DNA of 42,800 nt from Enterocloster bolteae (GCA_021772025.1 JAETNT010000034.1:1-42800); one strand, 5' to 3'; positions 18,664 to 26,553 are shown, numbered from the stretch's first letter. Notes: generated from the sequence alone by a model not told the origin. A program made the numbers and translations.

Positions 18664-19221
18664 CTAAGTCAATAGAAGCTTTGTATTTGCAATAAAAATA
18701 ATGTCACCAGGCATGACCTTGCAGGGTCGGTTTAATACTTTATAGCAGACCCCGTCTTCCACTTTTTTGATTTTTATGCCATTTTGAGAGCCCAGATCCT
18801 CAATGTACCAGAAATCCTGGCAGAAATTCAGCACAGCATGCTGCGGATTGATGAATGTACTATATTCACAATCCTCCAGGTCCACATCGACTTCCTCATC
18901 CTCATTCTTTTTTCCAATCACAACCGCAATTTTCCCTGACAGTTCCCATGATTTTACCGGCCTGTTTTGGTCGTCAAGAAGAATCAACTGCTGTATGATC
19001 AAATCATCCGATGGCCGGACACTCTCCTCCACTATTCTTTTACCCCTGATCTGTGCCACTAAATCCCCGATAGCAGCAATCATGACCAGAAACAGAATGA
19101 GCATAAGGACCCAAATCCACTTTTTATCCATCCCCCATCTATAAACGCTGACAAGCAGAATGCCGCTGCATAATAAAATAATACTATCCGCTGCTATTTT
19201 GGACTTTTTTCCTGTTTTCAT
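18664..19221 (-). CDS. Membrane protein with degenerate FHA-like domain
   Basis: 185 aa. Two membrane helices at about 10-30 and 34-56 (ADSIILLCSGILLVSVY and WIWVLMLILFLVMIAAIG) are followed by a cytoplasmic FHA-like domain from about 90 to the end: VVIGKK (usual GR is GK), STFINPQHAVL (usual Ser is Asn, His kept) and YIEDLGSQNGIKI (typical DLxSxNGT element). The core Arg and Ser contacts for phosphothreonine are both changed. It sits directly between the J-domain gene and the zinc-ribbon FHA gene. A membrane docking point for other components is plausible. Confidence 0.82.
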   Translation of the reverse strand: MKTGKKSKIAADSIILLCSGILLVSVYRWGMDKKWIWVLMLILFLVMIAAIGDLVAQIRGKRIVEESVRPSDDLIIQQLILLDDQNRPVKSWELSGKIAVVIGKKNEDEEVDVDLEDCEYSTFINPQHAVLNFCQDFWYIEDLGSQNGIKIKKVEDGVCYKVLNRPCKVMPGDIIFIANTKLLLT

Positions 19222-19224
19222 CTT

Positions 19225-19680
19225 TTAGTGTCTGCCTCCTTTATGGTTTGTTCCGCCAAAGAAGGCTGCAAACATCTCTTCTGGCTTAATTGGTCCATCT
19301 GGTTTCCTGGCTCCACCTTTTTTATCCTGATAAGTCTCCATTCCTTTTCCAGGCTGGAAACCGAAAAAACGTTCAAATTGGCTCTTGTCAGATGCCCTCT
19401 GGCTGTCCACCTGTTGCTGTGTGTCCGTCCCTTTCGAACGTTTTTTTTCCGTGGATAATCCGGCGCGACGTTTCATACGTTCCTCGTCATATTCTTTCCG
19501 TTTCTCCTCATCCTGAAGGCACCCATATGCCTCATGGATTTCATACATACGTTTTGTTTTTTCAGCATCGTCTTTCACCACATCCGGATGATATATTTTT
19601 GCCAGTTTCCGGTATGCACCTTTTATTTCTTTCTCCGTAGCCTGTTCCGATACACCCAGTATTTTGTAATAATCTTCCAT
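19225..19680 (-). CDS. J-domain (DnaJ-like) co-chaperone
   Basis: 151 aa. Residues 1-65 are a clear J domain, with DYYKILGV at the start and the HPD tripeptide at about 31-33. There is no Cys-rich zinc domain or C-terminal DnaJ substrate domain. The tail is charged and Gly/Phe-containing ([20 protein letters not shown]). J proteins stimulate Hsp70 ATPase activity; the Hsp70-like gene at 13059 in the same run is the obvious partner. The second of two adjacent ATGs is used because GAGGG lies 6 bases upstream. Confidence 0.9.
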   Translation of the reverse strand: MEDYYKILGVSEQATEKEIKGAYRKLAKIYHPDVVKDDAEKTKRMYEIHEAYGCLQDEEKRKEYDEERMKRRAGLSTEKKRSKGTDTQQQVDSQRASDKSQFERFFGFQPGKGMETYQDKKGGARKPDGPIKPEEMFAAFFGGTNHKGGRH

Positions 19681-19730
19681 CATTACCCTCTATCGTCCAA
19701 AATAATTCTGGTTAAGCCTCCTATAGAAAG

Positions 19731-19758
19731 AGGGCTGCCCAAGAGAACAGGCAGCCCT
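19731..19758 (-). terminator. Hairpin after the second tube-like gene (weak terminator or attenuator)
   Basis: A perfect 9-bp inverted repeat, AGGGCTGCC and GGCAGCCCT with a 10-base loop, followed on the minus strand by CTTTCTAT. A second imperfect hairpin (GTTCCGC/GCGGAC) lies just upstream at about 19767-19790. The short U tract suggests partial termination, which would keep tube transcripts more abundant than the chaperone and baseplate genes downstream. The effect on expression is inferred. Confidence 0.6.
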
Positions 19759-19802
19759 TTGATAACGGTCCGCGAAGCTGCTTGCGGAACTCCTGCGGTT
19801 AT

Positions 19803-20228
19803 TTATGCGCTGTATCCGCCTTCCACAGTAACCTGCGCCATTTTGTCTTTCTTCTGTTTGATTATCAACTTAAAAGTTCCCACGCCTTCTGTGTCGCCAT
19901 AATCCTCCTTATAGTCCACTACAAAGGCATTGGGATATGTATATTTGCGTACCACCTGGGAGGCGGCAATCACTTCAATGGTGACCTTACGATAACAATC
20001 CGATTTTTCAGCTGGTACCAGTGCCCACAACCCCAGCTGCCTTGTGCTGTCAAATGGATCTCCATCGACTGCCGTCAGGATTTTCCCTGTGATTTCAACT
20101 GTGCTCCCCATATCTGTCGAACGGGCATTACTGTCATGTGGAATATCTGTCCTAAATTTAACTCCAATGACACTCGTGGTACCCAACTCGATGGTGGATG
20201 GACCTTCTACCTTTAATGTAAATCCCAT
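19803..20228 (-). CDS. Tube-like (Hcp-like) small protein, copy 2
   Basis: 141 aa, a compact beta-rich protein without signal peptide or membrane segment. It shares about 60 percent identity by eye with the next gene, including DIPHDSNARSTDMGSTV, the SDCYRKV segment, ASQVVR and PNAFVVDY. Size and duplicated position right after the sheath-like gene fit the inner-tube protein (Hcp/gp19 type) of a contractile system. No Hcp signature motif is visible, so this rests on size, fold-like composition and gene order. It is followed by a hairpin that may limit read-through. Confidence 0.75.
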   Translation of the reverse strand: MGFTLKVEGPSTIELGTTSVIGVKFRTDIPHDSNARSTDMGSTVEITGKILTAVDGDPFDSTRQLGLWALVPAEKSDCYRKVTIEVIAASQVVRKYTYPNAFVVDYKEDYGDTEGVGTFKLIIKQKKDKMAQVTVEGGYSA

Positions 20229-20296
20229 AATATGCTCCTTCCTTTCTTCTCATCAATTTCTGCAGTATCTACCTACCGGCTTATTCAATCAAGCGC

Positions 20297-20725
20297 TTAT
20301 TCCCCGCTGAATCCGCCCTCAAATTTCAAATTAACCATCTTATCCTTCTTCTGCTTCATCAGAAGCGTGAACGTTCCGGCACCTGTGTCATCTGTGAAAT
20401 CCTCTTCATAATCTATGACAAATGCATTCGGTACTGTAATTTGACGGACTACCTGGGACGCACTGATTACATCAATCTGTACGTTCCGGTAACAGTCGGA
20501 ATTTTCTGCCGGAACTAAGGACCATCTTGCAATCTTACTGGTATCATCCGCTGCTTCTCCGTTTACCGCCGCCAGAATCTTGCCCTTAATTAATACCGTA
20601 GATCCAAGGTCTGTGGACCGAGCATTGCTGTCATGCGGGATATCCGCACCAAATTGCACAGTTATAATGCTAGTCTCTGGCAGATGGATTGACTCATTTC
20701 CTTCAATTTTTAAACGTAATCCCAT
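20297..20725 (-). CDS. Tube-like (Hcp-like) small protein, copy 1
   Basis: 142 aa and clearly a paralogue of the 141-aa gene after it; the two share the DIPHDSNARSTD block and the PNAFV(V/I)DY block. The strong AGGAGGAGA ribosome binding site suggests high expression. It lies after the sheath-like gene, where tube proteins are usually found. Two tube paralogues could form a mixed tube, a tube with a specialised end ring, or alternative tubes. Its first 16 bases are overlapped in another frame by the tiny membrane-peptide ORF at 20710. Confidence 0.75.
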   Translation of the reverse strand: MGLRLKIEGNESIHLPETSIITVQFGADIPHDSNARSTDLGSTVLIKGKILAAVNGEAADDTSKIARWSLVPAENSDCYRNVQIDVISASQVVRQITVPNAFVIDYEEDFTDDTGAGTFTLLMKQKKDKMVNLKFEGGFSGE

Positions 20726-20850
20726 TTGTGTCTCCTCCTTTTATTAATCATTTTATTTTTATCTTTTATTTTTTTAATTGATTTATAAATCGCAATTCCT
20801 GCTACCGCAAAAAAGGCTATCGTAATGATTAACTCAACTAATTCGTACAT
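20710..20850 (-). CDS. 46-aa single-span membrane peptide between sheath and tube genes
   Basis: A 46-codon ORF that begins 2 bases after the stop of the sheath-like gene and ends inside the start of the first tube-like gene. Residues 5-24 are a membrane helix (VELIITIAFFAVAGIAIYKS), followed by a very basic tail rich in Lys and Arg. A GGGAGA motif lies 9 bases upstream of the ATG. Position and composition favour a real gene, but size makes chance hard to exclude. It might be a membrane-anchoring peptide, or a leader that couples translation of the tube gene. Confidence 0.5.
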   Translation of the reverse strand: MYELVELIITIAFFAVAGIAIYKSIKKIKDKNKMINKRRRHKWDYV

Positions 20851-20852
20851 TT

Positions 20853-23021
20853 TTATTTATCTCCCACTTTTCTGGTAAGCTGCACTTTTAGGTTCTTTGT
20901 GACATTCGCAAACGTTACCTGTACATTGCAGATTCCATTCTTCTCATCAATCGTGAAATCCAGCTCGTCACCATCCTGCAGGATTGAATTCACATGTTGG
21001 CGGTCTGCATCCCAGCGGCTTTTCTGGCTGCTCGGATTGCTACTAAAAAATTTAAGTATTTTATCCTGTTTGAAATCCCCACTGTAGAAGCGAAGCATAC
21101 GTTCAATATAGGTAACTACCAAGGTCTTATAAATCGGCTCAAACTCCGTACCATTGCTCAACAGATTTCGCGCCTTATAAACGGTGATATTTTTAATCTC
21201 ACGCCCTTTATATTGCGCATTGTCCGAGGAAAATACAAAGCCGAAACCGGTATGATTAATGGAGTTTTTAATTGCATTCGTAAAGCCTGAGATCTCCTTT
21301 GTCATACTAGTTGCTGCCAGAAGCGCATTGTCGTCTGCTTCCACATCAAACCGAACACCTGGATACTCACTGCTGGTATTGTTGAAACGCTCTTTTAAAT
21401 ATTCCGGGCACTGCCATGCAGCCACAATACCGGCTGCCTCATAGGCTGCATTGATATAAATACCCTCCAGCCACATCTTCATGATGTCTTCTTTTTCTTC
21501 TGAGAGCATTACATTCCCTTCTTCATCCATGATCATACGCTTGTCCAGAATCAGACCCGATTTATCTTTCGGGATAATGGTTGCGTTCGGAATACACGGA
21601 ACTACAAACTCACTGTAATCCTGCTTCATGAGAGGCGTGCATTTATCCTTAAAAATCCCAATTCCCTCGGTTGCCACATAGTTGAATGTAGTCTCTTCAC
21701 CAGTACAGAAGCTGAAAAAAGTGGTGATTTTATACGGAAGCAGTGCATTCATCAGGATTGCCAGACTTTCCATGGAATTGGTCCCCTGCTTCTCCACCTT
21801 CTGGTTCCCTGCAAACCGTATCCTCTGAAGCTTACCGCCGCCGCTCTGGTTCAGTTCAACATCCGGGACAATCCCATACCAGATTGTATTCTCAAACTCG
21901 TTTTTATCATTGGTCGTGTTTAAGTAGGTCAAAAGCCTTGGCAAATTGCTGGATTTAACCAGCATGTCCAGGGAAGTATTGGAAATCAGCAGTTTAGGCT
22001 GCATACCTTTTTCTTTTACCTGGTACTGGTCAAAGAATGTCTTCACTCCAAGGATTTTCTCAATCAATGGTTTGACCGCCTTCACAAAATCATCCTTGCT
22101 TTTCTTGTAAAACTCCAGGTAGTTATTATAATTTCTTACTTCCATCTCTGTATCCACAGCACTTTCCATGGTGGATCCAAGAGGGCAGAATGTACGCACC
22201 ACCAAGTCCCTGACATAATCCGATGGGGCTTCGTTTAATTCATCATAATCCTCTTTGAACGTCTCCTTCAGGCTTGTATTGATATGGTCATCCACCACGG
22301 CCAGCTGGGTGCTCTCCTCCTGTTTCATCTCAAGGATCTTCAGTTCCCCGTCATCCCCCATGCTGAGAAGCCCGGCTTTAAAGTCCTGTCCGCCTTGTTT
22401 TGTTTCCCCATCCCCCAGAAGGAGCCGTGTCTTGATGTCCTCGATTGCCAGAGGGAGCATGGCGAGCACATTGTTATAATTCTGGCTGGCCTGTTCAAAC
22501 TGGTAATTCAGCTTATCACCCAGGTCCAGGCGTTTGGGATCCCCTTCATCCAGTTCCATGTATTTGCCATAGGTGTATTGGATTTCTCTTCTGACCTGGC
22601 GGATATCCTCCATGATTTTCTTGGGGGAAATCATATCCAGCACGTTGCTGAACTTGAAGTCAACATTTGCCACACCTTGGGCCCCCTTTGCCCCTAACAA
22701 GGTTATCAGCATATTGAGTAAATCATTTGACTCGTTCAGCGGGATTTCCGTAATGCAGTTATCTGGGATGTTCTCCGGCTTCACAAGGCTGTACTGGATG
22801 CTTGATGATGCGGCGTCACACCAGGAATATACCACCGGCGTGAATTTCTCCAGAAATTCCTCAAAGCTGGAGACTACCAGTTCTTCATTAATCTCCTTGA
22901 CTTTGTCATCATCCAGACTATTCTTTCCCCGCACATCCCCAATCAAAGTAATCAGGTTTAGGCGCTCCGGATTCATTTCAGCAAACAGAATCGTTCTGTT
23001 TGTCTGTGTGATAGTTTCCAT
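20853..23021 (-). CDS. Large sheath-like protein, possibly TssB and TssC-type regions in one chain
   Basis: 722 aa, soluble. The N-terminal 130 residues resemble in layout the small T6SS sheath subunit (a beta-rich stretch followed by a helix ending in FEEFLEKFTPVVYSW). A helical linker follows (about 135-210), and the large remaining part resembles a TssC-like sheath subunit, with a C-terminal alpha/beta region (ITVYKARNLLSNG, VVTYIERMLRFYSGDF, LDFTIDEKNGICNVQVTF) like the attachment end of TssC. The resemblance is judged by eye and no signature motif is claimed. GAGGGAG lies upstream of the ATG. Length well above TssC (about 490) supports a fused or extended form. The gene precedes the tube genes, as expected for sheath and tube. 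Confidence 0.65.
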   Translation of the reverse strand: METITQTNRTILFAEMNPERLNLITLIGDVRGKNSLDDDKVKEINEELVVSSFEEFLEKFTPVVYSWCDAASSSIQYSLVKPENIPDNCITEIPLNESNDLLNMLITLLGAKGAQGVANVDFKFSNVLDMISPKKIMEDIRQVRREIQYTYGKYMELDEGDPKRLDLGDKLNYQFEQASQNYNNVLAMLPLAIEDIKTRLLLGDGETKQGGQDFKAGLLSMGDDGELKILEMKQEESTQLAVVDDHINTSLKETFKEDYDELNEAPSDYVRDLVVRTFCPLGSTMESAVDTEMEVRNYNNYLEFYKKSKDDFVKAVKPLIEKILGVKTFFDQYQVKEKGMQPKLLISNTSLDMLVKSSNLPRLLTYLNTTNDKNEFENTIWYGIVPDVELNQSGGGKLQRIRFAGNQKVEKQGTNSMESLAILMNALLPYKITTFFSFCTGEETTFNYVATEGIGIFKDKCTPLMKQDYSEFVVPCIPNATIIPKDKSGLILDKRMIMDEEGNVMLSEEKEDIMKMWLEGIYINAAYEAAGIVAAWQCPEYLKERFNNTSSEYPGVRFDVEADDNALLAATSMTKEISGFTNAIKNSINHTGFGFVFSSDNAQYKGREIKNITVYKARNLLSNGTEFEPIYKTLVVTYIERMLRFYSGDFKQDKILKFFSSNPSSQKSRWDADRQHVNSILQDGDELDFTIDEKNGICNVQVTFANVTKNLKVQLTRKVGDK

Positions 23022-23045
23022 AGGCTTTCACTCCCTCTTTTGAAT

Positions 23046-25067
23046 TTATTGGATCACCGTTATATAATGCATCTCCAGTTCATATGCCCCATCTTGTGAA
23101 GTAATATAAATCACATCACCAAAGCTCACACTGTACTGAATCTGCCGGCAAACGATGGAATTCCCTATCATTACTACAGCGTGGGATGTATGATACAGAA
23201 TCATCCTTCTGTCTTCGTCAGCTATCAGATGAAGCGAATCTAATCCTAACGCATCAGAAATCTCCGGATAATCCCCCATAAGGTTGCCAAGTGTTATTTT
23301 ATTATCCTTTACTTTATGCATTTGGAAGGACAATGGTGGAATTTCTTCAATCGTATTTGGGTGCCCGGTACAATAAACATCCAGTTTTCCACAAAAATGG
23401 TTGCGTTTCTTCTCCTCTGTTATCTGATCTAATACCGGTTTGGGTTTGTGGAATACTTTCCACAAAATTCCCGCTGCTATCATGCCAAAAAGAAGAATTA
23501 TCCACCAATATACTTTCCATAGTGGAGTAACTGTTATGTGGTATGAATACTCCAGAACACCCTCCCCATCAGAAATCCATAGAATTAATGACTGGTTACC
23601 GGATTTCACTGGGTCAACAAGAAGGCGTCCTTCAGAAATCTTTGCTTCCACACAGCCCCCACTCGTATCTCTCAATGAATAACTAAGAACATCTCCATCC
23701 GGATCCGAAAAGAACTCGGTTAAAACATACTCGGTTTGCTTGCTGATTGATGTTAATATCCCGGTTTCCGGAAGATTTCCCATGGGCAGACGATTATTCA
23801 CTTCAATTTTAAACGGCTTAAAAGAGGCTGAACCCATGCGGTCGTCCAGCTGCCCTTCCATGTAGTAAATACCCGATTTATCAAAACTCGTCTCTCCTAC
23901 AATAATCCCGTCCCGAATCTCGCACGCTAAGGATTCTTTTTCCCTCTGCTCGCCATCATACAGCCTCAGTTCACACCTGAAATTTTTATAGAAAGCCTCG
24001 TCTGATATAACCGCTCCAGTTTTGTCCTTAAAATAAACTTTATATTTCAGAGGTAAATTTTTTCCAATGGTACTTTCTACATCGAGAACCGGTGTCAAAT
24101 TACGGTAACTAACCAGGTATATCTGAAGTTTCTGGTTTTCTACGGTTTCTGTTTGTATCGTTAGTTCTTCGATGTCATCTCTTACATCCGTTATTTTTGT
24201 GACGGCATAATTTTTCGAATTTACAGCCTCAACTTGCTGTTCTCCGTACAAAACACGAACCGGTCCAATTGATTGAGGTGATATGACAAGCACATCCAGC
24301 TCATCCAGATAGGCATCGTCCAGTTTAAACCGAATATTCTGTATACCAGGTGCATAGATACTGTCTGTGATTTGCTGGATGCGGTAGTCCATATTGTCAG
24401 CAAAAATGCCATACAATATTTCAATCAGCGTCGATGGCTCATTAACGAAGTACATCTGTCCTTGGGTCCGTTTTGAGAGCGATTCCAGATTCGCAGTATT
24501 CCCATCGTATTTTCCAAAAGCTATGGAGTAGATTGGTATGCCCTGCTCCTCGCATTTTTGTGCCACATACTCCTCGTCCTGAAGCGATTGTTCCAATCCC
24601 CTGCCGGTTTGGGATCCTTTTAAATCTGACTCCCCATCTGAAATTAAAACAATTGCCTTTTTGCGGTTCGTTTCCTGTGAAATCAATTCGTGAGCATTCC
24701 GTAGTCCCAGACCTATATCTGTATTTCCAGAATATCCAGGTGCATCAATTAACTGCCTTAATACTTGTCTTTCCTCATTTGTCCCTACTGAAATCGGGGA
24801 AGTTGTTGAAAGAAGCCGGTCATTATAGGCCACGAATCCAATGCGTATGTCTGCGCTATGTACAGTGTCTATAAATGCTTTTACCATTCCTTGTGCTGTT
24901 TGTTCCGGATCATTCGTTTTCATCGAACCACTGTAGTCCATAACGAAAATAACATCCAGCCCTTTCTTATCACTGCTGCGTTCGTTTGCTTCCGATATGA
25001 AGGAAAACATCAGCATAAAGAGGAGGGCCATAATTAAAAAGCCATAATTCTTTTTATACTTTTTCAT
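23046..25067 (-). CDS. Secreted/membrane von Willebrand factor A (vWA) domain protein
   Basis: 673 aa. A signal peptide opens the protein (KKYKKNYGFLIMALLFMLMFSF). A vWA domain covers about 35-215, with an intact metal site DYSGSMKTND near 42-51. A beta-rich middle follows, then one membrane helix near 537-558 (WWIILLFGMIAAGILW) and a cytoplasmic beta domain at the end that may be FHA-like (ITLGNLMGDY, FGDVIYITSQDGAYELEM), though it is too diverged to be sure. The start at ATG 25067 is chosen because AGGAAG lies upstream and the signal peptide then begins the protein. It could be the membrane anchor, or a surface sensor that positions the apparatus, since no TssJ/L/M is seen. Confidence 0.85.
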   Translation of the reverse strand: MKKYKKNYGFLIMALLFMLMFSFISEANERSSDKKGLDVIFVMDYSGSMKTNDPEQTAQGMVKAFIDTVHSADIRIGFVAYNDRLLSTTSPISVGTNEERQVLRQLIDAPGYSGNTDIGLGLRNAHELISQETNRKKAIVLISDGESDLKGSQTGRGLEQSLQDEEYVAQKCEEQGIPIYSIAFGKYDGNTANLESLSKRTQGQMYFVNEPSTLIEILYGIFADNMDYRIQQITDSIYAPGIQNIRFKLDDAYLDELDVLVISPQSIGPVRVLYGEQQVEAVNSKNYAVTKITDVRDDIEELTIQTETVENQKLQIYLVSYRNLTPVLDVESTIGKNLPLKYKVYFKDKTGAVISDEAFYKNFRCELRLYDGEQREKESLACEIRDGIIVGETSFDKSGIYYMEGQLDDRMGSASFKPFKIEVNNRLPMGNLPETGILTSISKQTEYVLTEFFSDPDGDVLSYSLRDTSGGCVEAKISEGRLLVDPVKSGNQSLILWISDGEGVLEYSYHITVTPLWKVYWWIILLFGMIAAGILWKVFHKPKPVLDQITEEKKRNHFCGKLDVYCTGHPNTIEEIPPLSFQMHKVKDNKITLGNLMGDYPEISDALGLDSLHLIADEDRRMILYHTSHAVVMIGNSIVCRQIQYSVSFGDVIYITSQDGAYELEMHYITVIQ

Positions 25068-25188
25068 TGTTATCTTCCTATTCCCCGCTCTGAAACATCG
25101 AAGTTTGGATATCTCTTCTCTGTTATGCCTCCGTTCATATTTGCAGATTGTTTTGGCATGACAGATAAAATTGTAAGTTAGGCCTTTG

Positions 25189-25452
25189 CTATTCTTCCCT
25201 GTCAGGAAAAATCCACATCGCCTGTACAAATGAATCTTCCTTAATTGAACAGCTCACAACGGTTTTATCTTTCATAATACAATCCATTAATTTATAACGG
25301 TATTTTTGTTTCTGCCATGATCGATTCCAAAAATACAAATGTCTTTTTTTAATGTCTGTCTCAATATTGTATAGCACAACGTCAAATCTGCCTCGCTTTA
25401 AAATTTCTACTTTGGCCGCATACCGATAGAAATCGTCCCTTTCATTTACCAT
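25189..25452 (-). CDS. Small unknown protein between agrB and the vWA gene
   Basis: 87 aa, charged and aromatic-rich, without a membrane segment or recognised motif. It starts 3 bases after the stop of agrB, in the same direction, and has no strong ribosome binding site. It lies just before the contractile-system genes, with about 120 bases to the vWA start where I see no obvious promoter. Coupling to agrB is likely if it is real. The even amino-acid use suggests a genuine gene, but function is unknown. Confidence 0.5.
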   Translation of the reverse strand: MVNERDDFYRYAAKVEILKRGRFDVVLYNIETDIKKRHLYFWNRSWQKQKYRYKLMDCIMKDKTVVSCSIKEDSFVQAMWIFPDREE

Positions 25453-25455
25453 ATA

Positions 25456-26031
25456 TTATATTCTACAATTACCTACTTTTTGATATTTTAGGACTAGCGC
25501 GATGATAACTCCTAGTCCTGTTCCGATTGTTGCAAGTGCAAGTGGTTTAAATATTACACATAGGTGGATGGATTTAGCTATCACTGCCACCATAAAACAA
25601 ATTCCCATCATCCATTTTCCAATCTTCCGATAAAGTACCCTTTCCAGTTCAGACAATGGCTTGTTTTCAGCTTCCACGGGTGCTGCCAACCAAATAATTA
25701 TGGTTACCACTCCCATCATATAGAGCAATACTCTATCACTCATATCCATTTTTATAATCCAAAAAGAAATTATGGTCACTATCCACGAAATAAACAGACA
25801 CCTTAGCTGGGTCTTGGCATGATATCCACCAATATACATTCTCTGCACAAATAAAACTATCCAGAAAACCAATCCTTCTATGGGGATTCCAAAAAAAGCA
25901 GCGCATATGAAAGTAATAATCAAATCTAGCAAAAAACTTCCTGCCTTCTGCAGTCCATATTTTACAATTGTTTCATTATTGTTTCCAACTGCGCCGCTTT
26001 CTTTTAGGATTTCTAAAATCCAGTCAATCAT
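25456..26031 (-). CDS. agrB: AgrB-like membrane endopeptidase for cyclic-lactone autoinducer
   Basis: 191 aa with five to six membrane segments. It has the AgrB pattern: an N-terminal amphipathic helix, FLLDLIITFICAAFFGIPIEG, then RMYIGGYHAKTQLRC, which holds the conserved GG-His of the catalytic region (His near 84), with the catalytic Cys 6 residues on in LRC. AgrB cleaves the AgrD precursor and helps form the thiolactone ring. The start overlaps the stop of the peptide gene by four bases (ATGA), so the two are translationally coupled. Confidence 0.92.
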   Translation of the reverse strand: MIDWILEILKESGAVGNNNETIVKYGLQKAGSFLLDLIITFICAAFFGIPIEGLVFWIVLFVQRMYIGGYHAKTQLRCLFISWIVTIISFWIIKMDMSDRVLLYMMGVVTIIIWLAAPVEAENKPLSELERVLYRKIGKWMMGICFMVAVIAKSIHLCVIFKPLALATIGTGLGVIIALVLKYQKVGNCRI

Positions 26032-26183
26032 TTGTATTTACGGAGTTTATCAATCTCTTCCGGCAATTTCTCTTGAAATGCTTTTCCCCAGCAGTTCATG
26101 TTTGTAATGATTACGGCCATTGCCAGTGCAAAACTGGTAATTTGAGTGGAATGATTTTTAATAAAACTTTTGATAAATTTCAT
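26028..26183 (-). CDS. agrD: AgrD-like cyclic autoinducer peptide precursor
   Basis: 51 aa and too short for routine gene calling. It has the three-part AgrD layout: an N-terminal amphipathic basic leader (MKFIKSFIKNHST), a hydrophobic stretch, then the likely signal region MNCWGKAF, and an acidic tail (LPEEIDKLRKYK) that matches the usual LPEE-type C-terminal recognition motif. The thiolactone would form from the Cys at position 31 to a residue four or five on; the exact ring is not resolved here. AGGAGGGG lies upstream of ATG 26183. It overlaps agrB by ATGA. Confidence 0.88.
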   Translation of the reverse strand: MKFIKSFIKNHSTQITSFALAMAVIITNMNCWGKAFQEKLPEEIDKLRKYK

Positions 26184-26213
26184 TGTTTACCCCTCCTACT
26201 TTTTAATGGATAA

Positions 26214-26272
26214 AGTATATCATAATTTTCTAATAAGAATTTTCAAATGGTACAAATAACCGTTCTAATGGT
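26214..26272 (-). promoter_or_regulatory. agrD promoter with LytTR-type direct repeats
   Basis: Two 9-bp near-identical direct repeats, ACCATTAGA and ACCATTTGA, are separated by exactly 12 bases (26243-26272, minus strand), the arrangement expected for AgrA/LytTR dimer binding. A TTGAAA overlaps the downstream repeat and TATACT (26214-26219) is a good -10, with a 21-base spacer. Too-long spacers are typical of agr promoters that need the activator. The TATACT lies about 30 bases before agrD. It would drive agrD, agrB and possibly the whole contractile system run. Confidence 0.75.
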
Positions 26273-26484
26273 ATAATTTGCATTTTATACAATTTATCAC
26301 CAGACCTGCCAGTCACTTTTAGCAGAACGTATATGTTTATTGCACTTGTATCACGTTGTTGAATGTAATCCACGGATATGTTCAGACAAAAAAACATGTT
26401 GCTTAGAAAGTTATTAAAAAGAGCATAAAAGATTCTATTTCGAGTTGAATCATGTAAGTGGAATTTATTTCTACCCATATATAA

Positions 26485-26533
26485 AAAATGCCGGTTCCTT
26501 AGCTACAACTTTTCATACGGAAATCGGCATTTT
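26485..26533 (-). terminator. Rho-independent terminator after the histidine kinase gene
   Basis: A stem AAAATGCCG/CGGCATTTT, extended by GGAA/TTCC-like pairing, ends in TTTTTTATATA on the minus strand. It separates the response regulator-kinase transcript from the agrD promoter, so the two halves of the agr locus can be controlled independently. Confidence 0.85.
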
Positions 26534-26553
26534 ATTGCGATTGATTTTTATGT

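Noticed and set aside
26230..26478. 82-aa ORF upstream of agrD, minus strand
   Set aside because: It begins directly after a terminator U tract without a ribosome binding site, and the agrD promoter repeats lie inside it. More likely non-coding.
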